This document shows, one piece after another, positions 9,970-20,989 of a stretch of 64,000 nucleotides of DNA. A model generated the notes under the pieces. It was not told the DNA's origin, made no database searches, and worked only from the letters and a program-made list of their open reading frames with translations. The first letter of the stretch is position 1, and every line of letters starts with the position of its first letter. The stretch is taken from contig NC_134568.1 in assembly GCF_050947875.1 (NCBI RefSeq), positions 258,799,115 through 258,863,114 on the forward strand, given 5' to 3'. This DNA comes from Dermacentor variabilis (lineage: Eukaryota > Arthropoda > Arachnida > Ixodida > Ixodidae). Both the position numbers and the translations under genes were made by a program.

Positions 9970-10985
9970 TTTCTTGCGGGTAATTAAAGCATGTGAAGCC
10001 GGAACTATCACTGAGGCAGAGTCGAAGGCTGAGTATAGTAGCGGATACGTGCGCTGTGGCTGAACGTAAATATGTAAGTTACACATAAATGAAATAATTA
10101 TTGAGTTGTCAGCCGTATGCTGCAAGCACCACAGCCTTGATGTGAAGTTCGTTCACTCCTTCAGTACAATTAATACGATATGCACTTGCACCATGATTAC
10201 ATACAAATGTCGAAGCTTTGTCCAAACGCACCGAATTAAGTGATCCAATTGTGTGCCACCGAGAGAGTGCACAAGGCAGCATAATTCGAGCGACGTAAAT
10301 GCTGATCTTGCTAATGCTGGCCTCGCGTAACAACTGCAGCCATCCTGCAGCAGAATCACTCGGAACAGTCATCACATCCAATTTTCTGTCCCGCTCGAGA
10401 CTCCAACAAGTGTTATGATTTATAATGCTCGAATCGAATATGCGCATGAAATAGCAGGCACTGTTCAATTCGTATTTGAAATTACGAATATTCGCACACC
10501 CCTAAATTGATTATTAGAAATGGAATTATTTACCTGGTTACTGTTGTCAGATAACGACGAAATTGGGAACGATACGTTCTATCAGTGGTGAAGGTATAGT
10601 CCTCAATGGTGATGCGACAGACACGGATATCGGTTGTTTTCCGAGCCTTGATTTATTAGTTACTTGTTCATAAGTATCTCCAATCCTTCGATTTCTACAG
10701 TGTTAAAGCGTTATAAAGTCTCATTTTTCGGTTTGAGGCGATCATTTACAGCAGTACCCTCTCTTTATTTGTTGATATGCCCATATCATCATCATCTAGA
10801 GAAACTTCATCATTCAGAGAGAGAGAGAGAGAGTCCGAATTCGTGGCAAAACTACGGAACGCACGGCTATGTCTGGATGATATCATATCATAAGGGGCAA
10901 ACAATGACACCAAGGACTACATAGTAAAACTTATCTGCAGTTCTTAATTGCACAAAAGAAATTATTAATATAAAAGAAAGCGGAC
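9970..10985. other. No gene recognised
   Basis: A 119-codon - strand frame at 10109-10468 is the only long frame and I do not recognise it. The rest is AT-rich with a short (GA)n tract near 10818. No terminal repeats were seen. Confidence 0.45.
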
Positions 10986-11044
10986 GAAAAAAAACACTAC
11001 TAGTTGCAGGTGGCGGAGCACTCGTCCTCAACAGATTAAACAGA

Positions 11045-11900
11045 TATCTCGAAGAGAACAACATCTATACTCACAACATGATTGGCTTTCGTGCCGGCCT
11101 CTCGTCGCAGGACGCCATGAAGATGATCAAACATCAAATCATCGACGGCAGTACCAGAGACACCAGGGCCCTGCTCGGACTCGACCTCGAGAAAACGGTC
11201 GACAACGTTCTCCACGAATACATTCTGGCCTCCGTGGCAGACCTCCGAGCTGGGCCCCATACTATATAACTACGTCCGCTCGTTCCTGACGGGGAGGAAA
11301 GCGAAGCTGCGGATCGGCGACTTTGTCTCCGACGAAGTGCTCCTGAGCCCACGGGGCACGCCGCAAGGCTCAGTCATTTCGCCTGCTCTCTTCAACACCT
11401 GCATGGTCGGCCTCTCGAGGAATCTGGCCCAAGTTGAAGGTATCAAACACACCATCTACGCAGACGACATCACCATCTGGTGCACCGGCGGTAGCGAAGG
11501 GCAAGTGGAAAGCGCCATGCAAGAGGCGGTAGACGTCACGGAGCAGTACCTGCTACCCACCGGACTCAGATGCTCCCCGACCAAATCTGAGCTTCTCCTT
11601 TATAGAAAAGAAAAAGGCCGCAGACCCAAGGGCTGGAAACCGGTCTCGGAAAGTGACATTCACCTGTTCACTCGGAGCGGTGACCCGATACCCAGGGTCG
11701 ACACCATCAGAGTCCTGGGTATGTTCATAGAATCACGCGGCGGCAACGGCACTGCGTTACGCAAGACAATTGCGAAAACCGACAATGCTTTTCGCGAACG
11801 AACAATGCTTTTCCGAAGGGTCACGAACAGAGATCGTGGCCTCAAGGAGGACAACCTGCTTCGGCTCATCAACGCCTTTGTGCTGTGTCACTTCACCTAG
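11045..11900 (+). pseudogene. LINE reverse transcriptase, frame-shifted
   Basis: A first frame (about 11045-11269) ends in a stop and carries RT motif A as LGLDLEKTVDNV, keeping the first catalytic Asp while the usual AFD reads TVD. A frameshift near 11270 leads to the second frame (11337-11900), which carries motif B (GTPQGSVISPALFN) and motif C (YADDITIW) and then the thumb with LGMFI. An in-frame TAG at 11898 ends it 20 bp before the solo LTR. Confidence 0.8.
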
Positions 11901-11919
11901 CTACACGGTGGCCATGCAC

Positions 11920-12657
11920 TGTTAGATACAGGGCCGTTTCCTGGGCCTACTTCGAGTTCACCAGACCACATCGAATCGCACCACAGCTAATTAAGGAGCC
12001 CAGAAGCACGGCTACCACATTCCCGAGGCGCGGCACGTGCAAACGAATTGGCGTCCCCCATCTCGTGTGCCGCAGGTGGAACTATTCACTGTTTGACTCT
12101 TCCCGAAAGTGAAGCGAGAGCCTGCCACTGTTCCAGGTAACTTGGGTCCAAGAGGCAAGACGGGTGTAATGCACCGTGAAACCCTGGCAGCGTCGCCCCC
12201 ATCCGCCTATTGTGACGGCGCATTGCAAGTCAGTAAGGCAAGACCGCAGGGAGAAGTAAGCCCTCGGACAATTGGGGACCAATCAGCGACCCTGTCCGCC
12301 GGGTGTGACACCATCGCACGGGCGCCTACCATTGGCCGAAAATGACGACACCTGAGCGGGCTCGCCGATTGGCCGAAAATGACGTCACCTGAGCGGGCTC
12401 TCCCATAGGCCGAACGTGACATGTCTTCGAGACACCGAAGGGCTTAAAAGACACAGACCGAGGGCATTCCTAGAGCATTCCTAGAGCATTCCTAGAGCAT
12501 TCCTTCACCGATCTCTTTCGAGCTTCTTGCCACGGGATGCAGCGTCCGAGTTGCTGCCGGTCCGTAATGACTATGACTGTTAATTTCTTGGTCGTCTCAC
12601 TGTAAATAATGTAAATAAACCTCCAAGTTTTTCATCCCGACGTCCTCAACTCTTACA
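11920..12657 (+). mobile_element. Solo LTR (738 bp) with 4-bp duplication GCAC
   Basis: It starts TGTTAGATACAGGG and ends CAACTCTTACA, giving TGTTAG/CTTACA terminal inverted bases. It is flanked by GCAC at 11916-11919 and 12658-12661. Removing it and one GCAC restores continuity of the LINE reading across the site. Inside are CTTAAAAGACACAG near 12441 (a TATA-like box), AATAAA at 12614-12619 and three tandem ATTCCTAGAGC units at about 12466-12500. The family is probably an LTR retrotransposon of the Gypsy/BEL type; no internal region remains. Confidence 0.8.
11997..12190 (+). repeat. About 195-bp unclassified repeat, copy 1 (inside solo LTR)
   Basis: It begins AGCCCAGAAGCACGGC and ends GTGAAACCCTGGCAG. 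The same sequence, with about seven differences, is inserted at 13550-13744. No terminal inverted repeat, A/B box or frame was found. In this copy no target duplication can be seen. Confidence 0.75.
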
Positions 12658-12784
12658 GCACAACTGGCTCAGAGCCGAGCGGTAAAGGCTTAATGCCCTC
12701 ATTAGAAAATTCTTCAACAGAGCCCTCGGGCTGCCCGTCAGAACGCATACAGAGGACCTCCTTCGGCACGGCATACACAACACC

Positions 12785-13260
12785 ATGAAGGAGATAGCCG
12801 AGGCTCAGGAACGGGACCAGCTAACTCGGCTGTCCACCACGCCGGCCGGCAGGCGTATCCTCGAGGAGATCGGACTCGCACCCACCAAGAACTTGGCTGA
12901 AGACACCCAAATCCCCAGAGAAATAGAGGAGAAGATCGTGGTCGCCCCTTTGCGTCGCAACGTTCGTCCCGTTCACAACGCAGGTCGTCGCAAGGCAAGA
13001 ACATTGAATATACTAAAGCAAATAAACAAGGACAAAATCGCAGCAAGCTTCGTGGACGCAGCTGCAAACCGAGACGGCAAGGCTTTTGCGGTTTCCGTCG
13101 TTGACACGCTGAGCAAAGTCATCAACTGTGCTTCCGTCCGGACGACGAACCCAGAGGTGGCCGAGCAAGCGGCCATTGCACTCGCCATGCAAGACGGTCG
13201 GAGAGACAGGGTGTATATCGATTCGAAAGCCGCCATCAGGGCATTTCAGAAAAGGCCGGG
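12785..13260 (+). pseudogene. LINE RNase H domain fragment
   Basis: This frame continues the interrupted LINE. A basic linker leads to an RNase H-like stretch with AASFVDAAANRDG, then NPEVAEQAAIALAM and VYIDSKAAIRAF, giving the D-E-D series. The frame is lost after about 13260, where the RNase H end (AHVG, then LNESAHEVARG) continues in another phase (13128-13649). Confidence 0.7.
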
Positions 13261-13549
13261 TAGCCCGGCAGGTAGTTCAAATTCGGAAAGGCGCCAAACA
13301 CGGCAACACCTCCATGCACTCGATCCTTCGGTTCCCTGCACACGTCGGGGCGATTGCGGGGGTTCCTCTGAACCTCAACGAGTCTGCCCACGAGGTTGCG
13401 CGTGGCATTACCAACCGCGCTGCCCTCGGATCGGGCGACTCTCTCCCCGGACGCAGAGACGCTCCTCTCATACACAACGAAATCACTAAATTCTTTTACT
13501 TAGAGAGAAGGGTTTTCCACCCGCCTCCAAGCTTCAAGCTACTCCAAGG

Positions 13550-13744
13550 AGCGCAGAAGCACGGCTACCACATTCCCGAGGCGCGGCACGTGCAAACGAG
13601 TTGGCGTCCCCCACCTCGTGTGCCGCAGGTGGAACTATTCATTGTTTGACTCTTCCCGAAAGTGAAGCGACAGCCTGCCACTGTTCCAGGTAACTTGGGC
13701 AAGAGGCAAGACGGGTGTAATGCACCGTGAAACCCTGGCAGAAT
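13550..13744 (+). mobile_element. About 195-bp unclassified element, copy 2, with 8-bp duplication
   Basis: It is inserted in the LINE 3' region and flanked by CTCCAAGG at 13542-13549 and 13745-13752. It is nearly identical to 11997-12190. The 8-bp duplication shows mobility, but there are no terminal inverted repeats like those of hAT elements, so the class is open. Confidence 0.65.
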
Positions 13745-14096
13745 CTCCAAGGTAATTAAGCAGGCCGTAGGCGGTCACACTAAGACTTCTGCAAACGAAC
13801 TCCTACCCAAATCCGGCGTCCCTTAATAGCATATATCCCGAGATTTATCCGGATTGTTCTTGCGTGGCCTGTGGTTAGGTAGCTACGTTGCCTCATATGC
13901 TCTGGGAGTGCGGGTCGCTGGGCCCGAAGTTCACCAAGGAAGAGTGGGACGCGCTCCTGCGAAGTCCCGTCTTTGAGGACCAAATCCTGGCCGTTCAGCG
14001 CGCCCGCGATCGGGCCGGCAGACTAGATCTGTCAGTGCCGTCGTGGTATTAGCCGGGTGCGCGTTTTGTCGCGCTTTGCTGGACCAAATAAATGTT

Positions 14097-14174
14097 CACA
14101 CACACACTCACTCACTCACTCACTCACTCACTCACTCACTCACTCACTCACTCACTCACTCACTCACTCACTCA
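14097..14174. repeat. (CACA)/(CACT)n microsatellite shared by two retro tails
   Basis: It begins right after the LINE AATAAATGTT and ends at the 3' boundary of a - strand tRNA-headed SINE at 14175. The tract can be read as the tail of both elements. Confidence 0.85.
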
Positions 14175-14345
14175 GGTGGGAAATGAACCCACGTGCTAGC
14201 ATTATACGCGTGCGATGCTCTTACCGATTGAGCTACCGTGGCGCCGTTTTCCTGCCTACTTTCTTGGGTAGTTATGTTTTCTACTAGAACCCTGGGAGTG
14301 TTAGCCAGAGCTGCCACTTACAGACCTTGGCGGCGGATGTGGAAC
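14175..14345 (-). mobile_element. Ruka-type composite SINE with tRNA-like head
   Basis: On the - strand it contains a tRNA-like promoter. The A-box-like GTAGCTCAATCGG is followed by AAGAGCATCGCACGCG and the B box GGGTTCATTTCCC. Upstream of it is a module with GGCTAACACTCCCAGGG that also precedes the Ruka copies at 32720 and 62160. The acceptor stem does not pair well, so this is a SINE head and not a tRNA gene. It is truncated after the B box and ends in (TGAG)n. Ruka is a known SINE of ixodid ticks; the match is from memory. Confidence 0.7.
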
Positions 14346-14883
14346 ATCCTTCCTGCGTGCGTCACGAGTACGTGATGTGATATATATATATATATATAGT
14401 TGCGTGTGGAAAGACACAGACAGAAGAGGCTAGTTATAGGCTATTTACACTGGAGCCAGGCAGCCAGGCCGCGACACTCGCTCGCGCCAAGCGCTCCGAC
14501 CAACTTCATCGTCGTTCTCGCGGCGGCTCGTGTCTTGAGCATCGCTCGATGATATGGCAATACTACGCCCCCGGTGGCAAAAGCACCGTCACGGTGCTGT
14601 TAAATATCCAAGGCGCGTGGAGAGTTGTAGGGCTTGAGTCGGGCGACGTGGACAATGTCACTGGTTGTCACAGCGGAGGATGTAGTGGGCGTGGCTAGAA
14701 CGATTTCATAGGTGACATCGGTCACTTTGCGGAGCACGCGATATGGACCTGTGTAACAAGAAAGGAGTTTTTCACATAGTCACGGTCACGCGAAGGTGAC
14801 CGAAGCAACACGAGGCTGCCAGGCACAAAATGGACATCACGGTGACGGAGGTCGTAGCGTTACTTCTGCTTATCTTGAGACAC

Positions 14884-16130
14884 TTATAGACGAGCGCGCG
14901 CAAGTTGGCGAGCGTGGTCAGCATGGGCGATTGCATCACGGGCATAATCGCTAGTTGAAGCTGTGGCGGATGGAAGCACAGTGTCCAGTGGTAGTGTTGG
15001 TTCACGGCCATACAAGAGGTAAAAAGGAGAAAAGCCAGCAGTGTCGAGACGGGAAGAGTTGTACGCAAAGGTGATGTAAGGTAGAGCCTGGTCCCAGTCA
15101 CGGTGGTCGTCGGAAACGTATTTGGATAGCATGTCTGTAAGGGTGCGGTTCAAGCGCTCAGTGAGGCCGTTCGTTTGGGGATGGTAGGAAGTGGTAAATT
15201 TATGCCGTATTGAGCAGGCACGCATGATGTCGTCGATGACTTTGGCCAAAAACGTACGGCCATGGTCATGTTAGCAATTGACGCGGAGCACCGGCCATGC
15301 ATCAAAATAATATCATGTAGGAGGAAGTTCGCAACATCAGTTGCGCAACTGGTCGGAAGAGCACGGGTGACGGCGTAGCGGGTCGCGTAGTCAGCCGCGA
15401 CTGCAACCCCCTTGTTTCCTGATGTAGATTCAAGAAATGGGCCGAGAAGGTCTAAGCCGACACGATGAAAGGGCTCGGCAGGAATGTCGAGCGGCTGCAG
15501 GTAACCAGCGGGGAGCTGGGAAGGCTTCTTGCGTCGTTGGCAAACTTCACAAGCGGTGACGTAACATCGTACGGAACGGGCAAGACCTGGCCAGAAAAAA
15601 CGGCGACGTACACGGTCATAGGTTCGAGATACGCCGAGATGTCCAGCCGTTGGTGCGTCGTGGAGCTCTTCTATAACGGTGGAGCGGAGGTGTTTAGGTA
15701 TTACAAGTAGGAACTCAGAGCCGTCCGGATGAAGGTTACGACGGTACAGAGTACCGTCGCGGAGGACGAGGAGGCGTAGAGTAGCATCGGCCGGAGAGTG
15801 CTCAAAACGGTCGATGAGAGCTCTGATGTAGGCGTCACGGCGTTGCTCGTCGACGAAATGAAGCAGCTGTGATACAGAGAATACGCAAGAAGCACTGGCA
15901 ATATTAGAGGAGTCATAGTCGTCAACAGGGTAACGCGACAAGCTGTCAGCGTCTTGGTGCAGGCGGCCAGACTTGTACACCACGGAATATGAAAATTCCT
16001 GTAGCCTCAAAGCCCATCGACCAAGCCGGCCTGTAGGATCTTTTAGCGAAGAGAGCCAGCAGAAAGCATGATAGTCAGTGACTGCGGAAAAAGGGCGACC
16101 GTAAAGGTAAGGACGGAACTTCGCAACCAC
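14884..16130 (-). pseudogene. Gypsy RNase H end plus integrase, frame-shifted
   Basis: 15150-16130 carries the end of RNase H (SAVTDYHAFCWL, DADSLSRYP) and the integrase zinc finger (H...GHLGVSR...CEVCQRRK). The catalytic core follows with GLDLLGPF and a frame change near 15290. 14884-15249 carries the rest of the core (TSYHPQTNGLTERLNRTL with the third acid, then ALPYITFAYNSS). A C-terminal stretch with HRDVHFVPGSLV continues in another frame to about 14730 and contains stops. Confidence 0.85.
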
Positions 16131-16151
16131 CCAGACAACAGCAAGGCATTC

Positions 16152-16448
16152 TCATTCCGTAATGGAATAGTTGCGCTCCGATGGTGCTAGGCAGCGGCTT
16201 GCATAAGCAATAACGCGATCCTGGCCACGCTGACGCTGGGCTAAGACGGCACCTACGCCATGACCGCTGGCATCTGTACGCAATTCTGTAGGGGCATCAG
16301 GGTCGAAGTGGGCGAGAATGGGTGGTGAGGTTAGAAGAGTGACGAGACGAGAGAAGGCGGCGGCTTCTGAAGTGCCCCACGAGAATGGTACGCCTTTCTT
16401 CAAACTGATTAGTGAGGGGTCTAGCAATTGTCGCAAAATCTGGAACAA
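16152..16448 (-). pseudogene. Gypsy RNase H N-terminal part
   Basis: Contains PFSWGTSEAAAFSRL, then LRTDASGHGVGAVLAQ with the first catalytic Asp, then SRCLAPSERNYSITE, which is the standard Gypsy RNase H start. The frame stops at 16152 just before the next frame at 16130. Confidence 0.85.
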
Positions 16449-16472
16449 AATGACGAAAGTACGAGCATAGCC

Positions 16473-18083
16473 CTACAAAACTTCGGACGTCTGTGGTGGC
16501 TGTCTTCGGAACCGGAAAGTCTCAAACAGCGCCAGTTTTGTCGGGATCAGGCACTCCGGAAGCGTCAACCAGATGGCCCAGAAGAGTAATTTGCCGGTGA
16601 CCAAAACGACATTTGGACGAGTTAAGTTGCAGCTTCGCCTTTCGAAATAAATCAAGTATAGTTGTGAGACGTTCAAGGTGAGTGTCAACGTTGGCGAGAA
16701 GACGATGACGTCGTCGAGGTAGCAGAGGCATGTGGACCATTTGAAACCTTGGAGCAAGGAGTCCATCATACGCTCGAAGGTGGCAGGGGCTTTGCATAAT
16801 CTAAACGGAATTACTTTAATTTGGTATAGGTCATCAGGTGTGATGAACGCGGCTTTTTCTCTGTCCATATCGTCAACAGCAATCTGCCAGTACACCGAAC
16901 GAAGATCAATAGACGAGAAATAGCTGGAACCGTGCAGGCAGTCAAGGGCGTCGTCTATACGTGGGAGCGGGTAGACGTCCTTCTTAGAAATGTTGTTCAG
17001 GTGACGGTAGTCTACACAGAAGCGCCACGTGCCGTCCTTCTTCTTAATCAACACCACAGGTGACGCCCAGGGACTTGAAGAAGGCTCAATGACGTTTTTA
17101 TCGAGCATTTTGTTGACTTCGTTTTGAATTACTCGGCGTTCCGACGCAGAAACTCGATACGGTCGTCGGTGAATAGGCGTAGCATCGCCAGTAAGAATCC
17201 GATGCTTGACCGCGAGCGTCTGGCCTAAAGGGCGATCGTCGATGTCGAAAATATCTCGGGAGGACGATAATACTTGCCAAAGCTCTTCAGCCTGCGCCGA
17301 GGACAGGTCCGTCGCAACCATTTTCTTTATATTGGGATCGGCACCTGAGGCTGGCGCGAGGGGCCTGCTAAGCTCGCGAGAACCATCGCTCGATAACGCT
17401 GCCACGTATTGGTCGCCGAGACAATCAACGGTGGCAAGGCAAATACCTTGCGGTAGAATTTGCTTCGCCAATCCAAAGTTACAGACAGGCATGCGAGTGC
17501 GGTTCCCAGTAATATTAAGTATACTGTGAGGCAGTGTAACGTCATACCTGATTGGAATGTCGGGCAGAGGAGTGACGAGGTACTCGCCATCAGGAACTGG
17601 TGGGAAAGACAACAGTTCAATGTAGGCTATTGACTTTGGCTGCAGGTGAAGAAAGCCGCTGGGACGTAAGCGGCAGTGGGGTGCGTCAGAAGGTTCTGCG
17701 AGCATCGGCAACTCAAGGCGAAGGGTACTGGAACAGCAGTGAATAAGAACAGAATGTGCGGAGAGAAAATCGAGGCCGAGAATTAGGTCGTGGGTGCAAT
17801 GAGCAATCACGGTGAAGAGGACAGGGGTGTGGCGGCCGGCAATGCTGACTCGTGCCGTACACATGCTGATGATAGGCACAGTACCGCCATCCGCAACGCG
17901 GACGACGCGTGCCGACGCTGGGGTGAGGAGCTTGTTCAGTCGTCGTCGGAAGGCAGCACTCATAATTGAAAGGTGTGCGCCTGTATCGATGAGTGCAGTG
18001 ACTGGATAGCCGTCAACGTCAACGTCAAGAAGGTTTTGGTTCGTGGGTAACGTGAGCAGAGGATTTGAGGGCAGGGTCGACAA
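16473..18083 (-). pseudogene. Gypsy protease and reverse transcriptase
   Basis: 536 codons. The protease has DTGA at residues 33-36 and ILGLDFL near 101. RT begins around residue 285 and includes VIEPSSSPWASPVVLIKKKDG, SSIDLRSVYWQI and YLDD at 455-458. The usual PFGLCNAPATF reads PFRLCKAPATF. The frame changes after about residue 463; the true continuation is in 16522-16797 (LNSSKCRFG, LGHLVDASGV). The gag-pol junction is a frame change at about 18090. Confidence 0.85.
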
Positions 18084-18112
18084 CGCAGCTTCACCTCCAG
18101 AAGCTGCAGTGC

Positions 18113-18933
18113 CTACTTTTCCAGCTGGATCCAGGAGGCGATAGGCGGCGAAGAGAAGCGACGGGGTTGGGGCGAACGAGACTGATGCCGTCGAGGTGAG
18201 GGCGAGCGGCTGTACCGAAGGTTCGGAGTAGGAGCATCAGCGGCAGTGGATTCATGGCGGGTGGTATAGGGGACGGAAGGTCCAAAGGTGCGGGAATAAG
18301 CGGCGGTGTGTGTCCGAGGAGGTGGTGGCAATCGGTTGCGGCAGTGAAGAGCGACGTAGCCGATGCGACAGCAGTGGAAGCAGATCGGCCGGTCATCAGG
18401 GGTACGCCAATCGGACGGGTTGCGGTGAGATGTGGCGGAAAAGGACTGTCGAGGACGAGGAGGGCCGCTAGAGAACTGGGGAACGCTGGGTTTAGACGTG
18501 GAACACACGGAGTTCAGATCCATGTTCTCAAATTCCTGTCGGACGACGGCCTGGATCATCGCAATGGTGGTTGCTGGCGGATCGGGAGGCGTCGTGGAGA
18601 AAGCTGGCGAACAGGTGGCCTCGAGTTCACGGCGAACAATACGGTGACGTTGTCACAGGTGGTGATCTGACGTGGTCGACCCTCACATGTCGACGTAGCA
18701 GCAGTGTTGGGTAGCCGCGTGATGGGGTGTGTGATACGGCGGCTCTTAGCTTGTTCAAGGCGACGGCATTCTTTGATGATGGCGTCGATAGTCGAGACGT
18801 TGCCGAAAACAAGCAAATTGAAAGCGTCGTCGGCGATGCCTTTTAGAACATGTGACACTTTATCTGCTTTGGACATAGCATCGTCAGCTTTGCGGCATAG
18901 AGCCAAGAAGTCGAGGATGTCGAGCCGCGCCAC
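18113..18933 (-). pseudogene. Gypsy gag remnant with altered zinc knuckle
   Basis: Two frames (18556-18933 and 18113-18559) form a gag C-terminal part: ADKVSHVLKGIADDAF and IKECRRLEQAKSRRI, then a basic Pro/Arg/Ser-rich tail. The knuckle CFHCCRIGYVALHC has CX2C and a final C, but Tyr sits at the His position. The N-terminal part is missing. Confidence 0.7.
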
Positions 18934-18991
18934 CCAGGACGGAGCAGAGTTCTACGAAGCCCCTCTGACGTCGGCTCCGGACCTTTACACC

Positions 18992-19390
18992 TGTGTGTGT
19001 GTGCAACACGAGTATGTGTGCTCGCCTCCTCCAAAAGGGCGGGTCATCTTCGGTGACGTCGAACGGTGACGTCGAATGATGACTGGACGAACGTTTCCGT
19101 TCGCTTGGAATCAAGGGGGGACCAAGTGCTTATAAAAAGCGGTTGCCGGCTGCTAGGGCGTTCTCGTCGTGGTAAGCTGAGTGCTCGTTGTCATGCTCGA
19201 AATGTACTAGTGAGCTGTGTGCTCGTAAGCTGTTTGCTGTATGTTAGTCTTGCGGGCTCCATATGGCAGTCACGCTAGACTGTCGATGTATGTCTTGTCT
19301 AAAATGTTAATATGCAAATATTAACACCCAGTTCATTGAGTTCCTCTCTACGATCTTCAACTCCTTCAAATGGTGGCAGCGGCGAGGTCG
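18992..19390 (+). mobile_element. 5' LTR and primer-binding site of another LTR element
   Basis: A GTGCTTATAAAAAGCGG TATA box lies at about 19125, and the LTR ends CTCCTTCA at 19368. Right after it AATGGTGGCAGCGGCGAGG has the look of a Gypsy primer-binding site. The left edge near TGTGTGTGCAACACG (about 18992) is less certain. The internal region is lost after about 19500 in an A-rich stretch. It faces the truncated gag of the - strand Gypsy. Confidence 0.6.
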
Positions 19391-19499
19391 TCCGACGACT
19401 CCTACATCTGGTTGACAGCGGTAGGATCGTCCGACAAATCGTACAGCGCCATCTTTTCTCGCAGGCTGTCAAGCACCCAGAAGCGATAACAGGCAGTCA

Positions 19500-20770
19500 G
19501 AGAGGCGCTAAAGAAAGTGAATAAGAAAAAAAAAAGAGAAAAGAAAAAAGTGCCCATTAATATGCCACTAAATATGAAATAAAATGCTGTCGTGCAAAAC
19601 ATATCATTGCGTTTTGCTTCTATGTTCGTCATCGAAGTGGTAGGATAATCTCACTTGATGCGCGGCACGCACAATGGTGTAATATTATTTTCTACTTTGC
19701 TTTAGTCGAATAAAAATAGTTTCGGGAGATTTACAGATTTTGGTAATGGTGGATTCTATTTAGAAGCACAAGCCTTGCTTGTATCGCTGCGTACGATGTG
19801 GTTAAGACCGTTTGCAGCTAAAGTAAAACTATGACGTCAGCGGTTATGAGTGGGTAGCTGCAGGCTGGCATTTGCAAAATCGGTGCACCATGCTGTCTGA
19901 AATTACCATCATGTTTGGATGCGAAAAAAGAAACAGGCTTATAGTCGGTTCTAAATTGACGAAAAAATCGCATAAACACGATGAAGCAAAATTGCGCTCA
20001 TGAAAGCCCCAATTATTACAGGCCATTTCTTTTTTCATTATAATTTTGAAGAAGCCTAGATAGTGACTAATTCATTGCTCTGTCTCTTCGGTTTCCGACA
20101 TGTGAAGTAGGGAGGGAATTCGGAAGATGGGACCGCATGACAGGCTGTCACCAGAAATTGACGTGCTTTGGAGATGTTTTGATCTCAAAAACTGAGTGTA
20201 ACGTCATACATTCGTAACTTCAAACCCGCGCAGCTAAGCCACGTTTGTTGACGCTATTTGATTGGCAAGACGTTATCATATTTTTTTTTTGCAGAATTAG
20301 AACGCTTCATGGAAAAGTAAACTAGGGATCTGGTATAGTAAACACTTTATAATGCAATGCAACGCACTCATCCTGCATGCGTGTTAGGAACAAAGTTTCT
20401 AAGCATAGGTATTGTGCTGGCCAGGGATGTGTGCTCTGTCTGGAACAGGCATGTGCTCCGCCATCGGAAAGTTCGTGCAATGCTTCTTTTAAGGGGTTAT
20501 GCTAAAGTTTTCATCGCATGTAGGCAGAGATGTATTTGCAGAAATCAAAATCGAGGTATTGCAGGCAACAGTGCGACGTAGCGTTTACAAACCACAATGC
20601 GTACGGGTTTGTCCTTGGGCGAGAAATGAGTGCGTGAAATCATTTGTAACGTTGTAAGGACTTCAAAAATATGTTTTATTTTTTTAGGGATTACTAGGCA
20701 CGCAAGCTCAAGTAGTGAACAGTTGCAAAGAAAGTGTTTCGTTTCGAAATTCAAAAGTAATGGAATTGTG
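19500..20770. other. No gene seen
   Basis: AT-rich sequence with short homopolymer runs. No frame, terminal repeat or RNA signal could be supported. Confidence 0.5.
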
Positions 20771-20774
20771 GGAA

Positions 20775-20965
20775 AACAAAATTATGGGCTTTACGTGCCA
20801 AGACAACGATCTGATTATGAGGCACGCCGTAGTCGGGGGACTCCGGAAATATGGACTACCTGGGGTTCTTTAACGTGCACCTAAGTACACGGGTATTTTC
20901 GTATTTCGGCCTCATCGAAATGAGGCCGCCGTGGCCGGGATTCGCTCCCGCGACCACGTGCTCAG
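20775..20965 (-). mobile_element. tRNA-derived SINE (type 2), copy a
   Basis: Contains the block with CGTGGTCGCGGGAGCGAATC (- strand), then GGCCGCCGTGGCC-like, CGAAATACGAAAATACCCG and GCACGTTAAAGAACCCC, ending in ATAATTTTG. Matching copies are at 51467, 55640 and 60040, all in the same orientation. The B-box-like GCGAATCCCGG supports tRNA ancestry. Confidence 0.7.
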
Positions 20966-20989
20966 GTTACGGGAATCTCCACTCTCTGG

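Larger units (their letters stand above)
10990..14174 (+). mobile_element. 5'-truncated LINE with RT and RNase H, interrupted by a solo LTR
   Basis: RT begins inside the finger/palm region at about 11035 and is followed by the thumb, an RNase H domain (about 13000-13260) and a non-coding 3' end. That end is AATAAATGTTCACAC leading into (CACT)n at 14097-14174. RT followed by RNase H is the layout of I/R1-group non-LTR elements. It is broken by frameshifts, by a 738-bp solo LTR at 11920-12657 and by a 195-bp insertion at 13550-13744. There is no 5' ORF. Confidence 0.8.
14385..18935 (-). mobile_element. Gypsy-type LTR retrotransposon, degraded, 5'-truncated
   Basis: On the - strand the order is gag remnant, protease, RT, RNase H, integrase, then a 3' LTR of about 175 bp (14385-14559). 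The LTR starts TGCCATATCATCGAGC just after a G-rich tract (polypurine-like, near 14570) and ends in (TA)n and CACA. PR-RT-RH-IN order identifies Ty3/Gypsy. The left part of gag and the 5' LTR are missing. Several frameshifts and stops make it inactive. Confidence 0.85.

Noticed and set aside
10109..10468. 119-codon frame, considered as a hAT transposase fragment
   Set aside because: No clear hAT motif and no terminal repeats; similarity too weak to report.
14175..14250. tRNA gene on the - strand
   Set aside because: A and B boxes are present but the acceptor stem does not pair, and the sequence continues as a repeat seen elsewhere; it is a SINE head.
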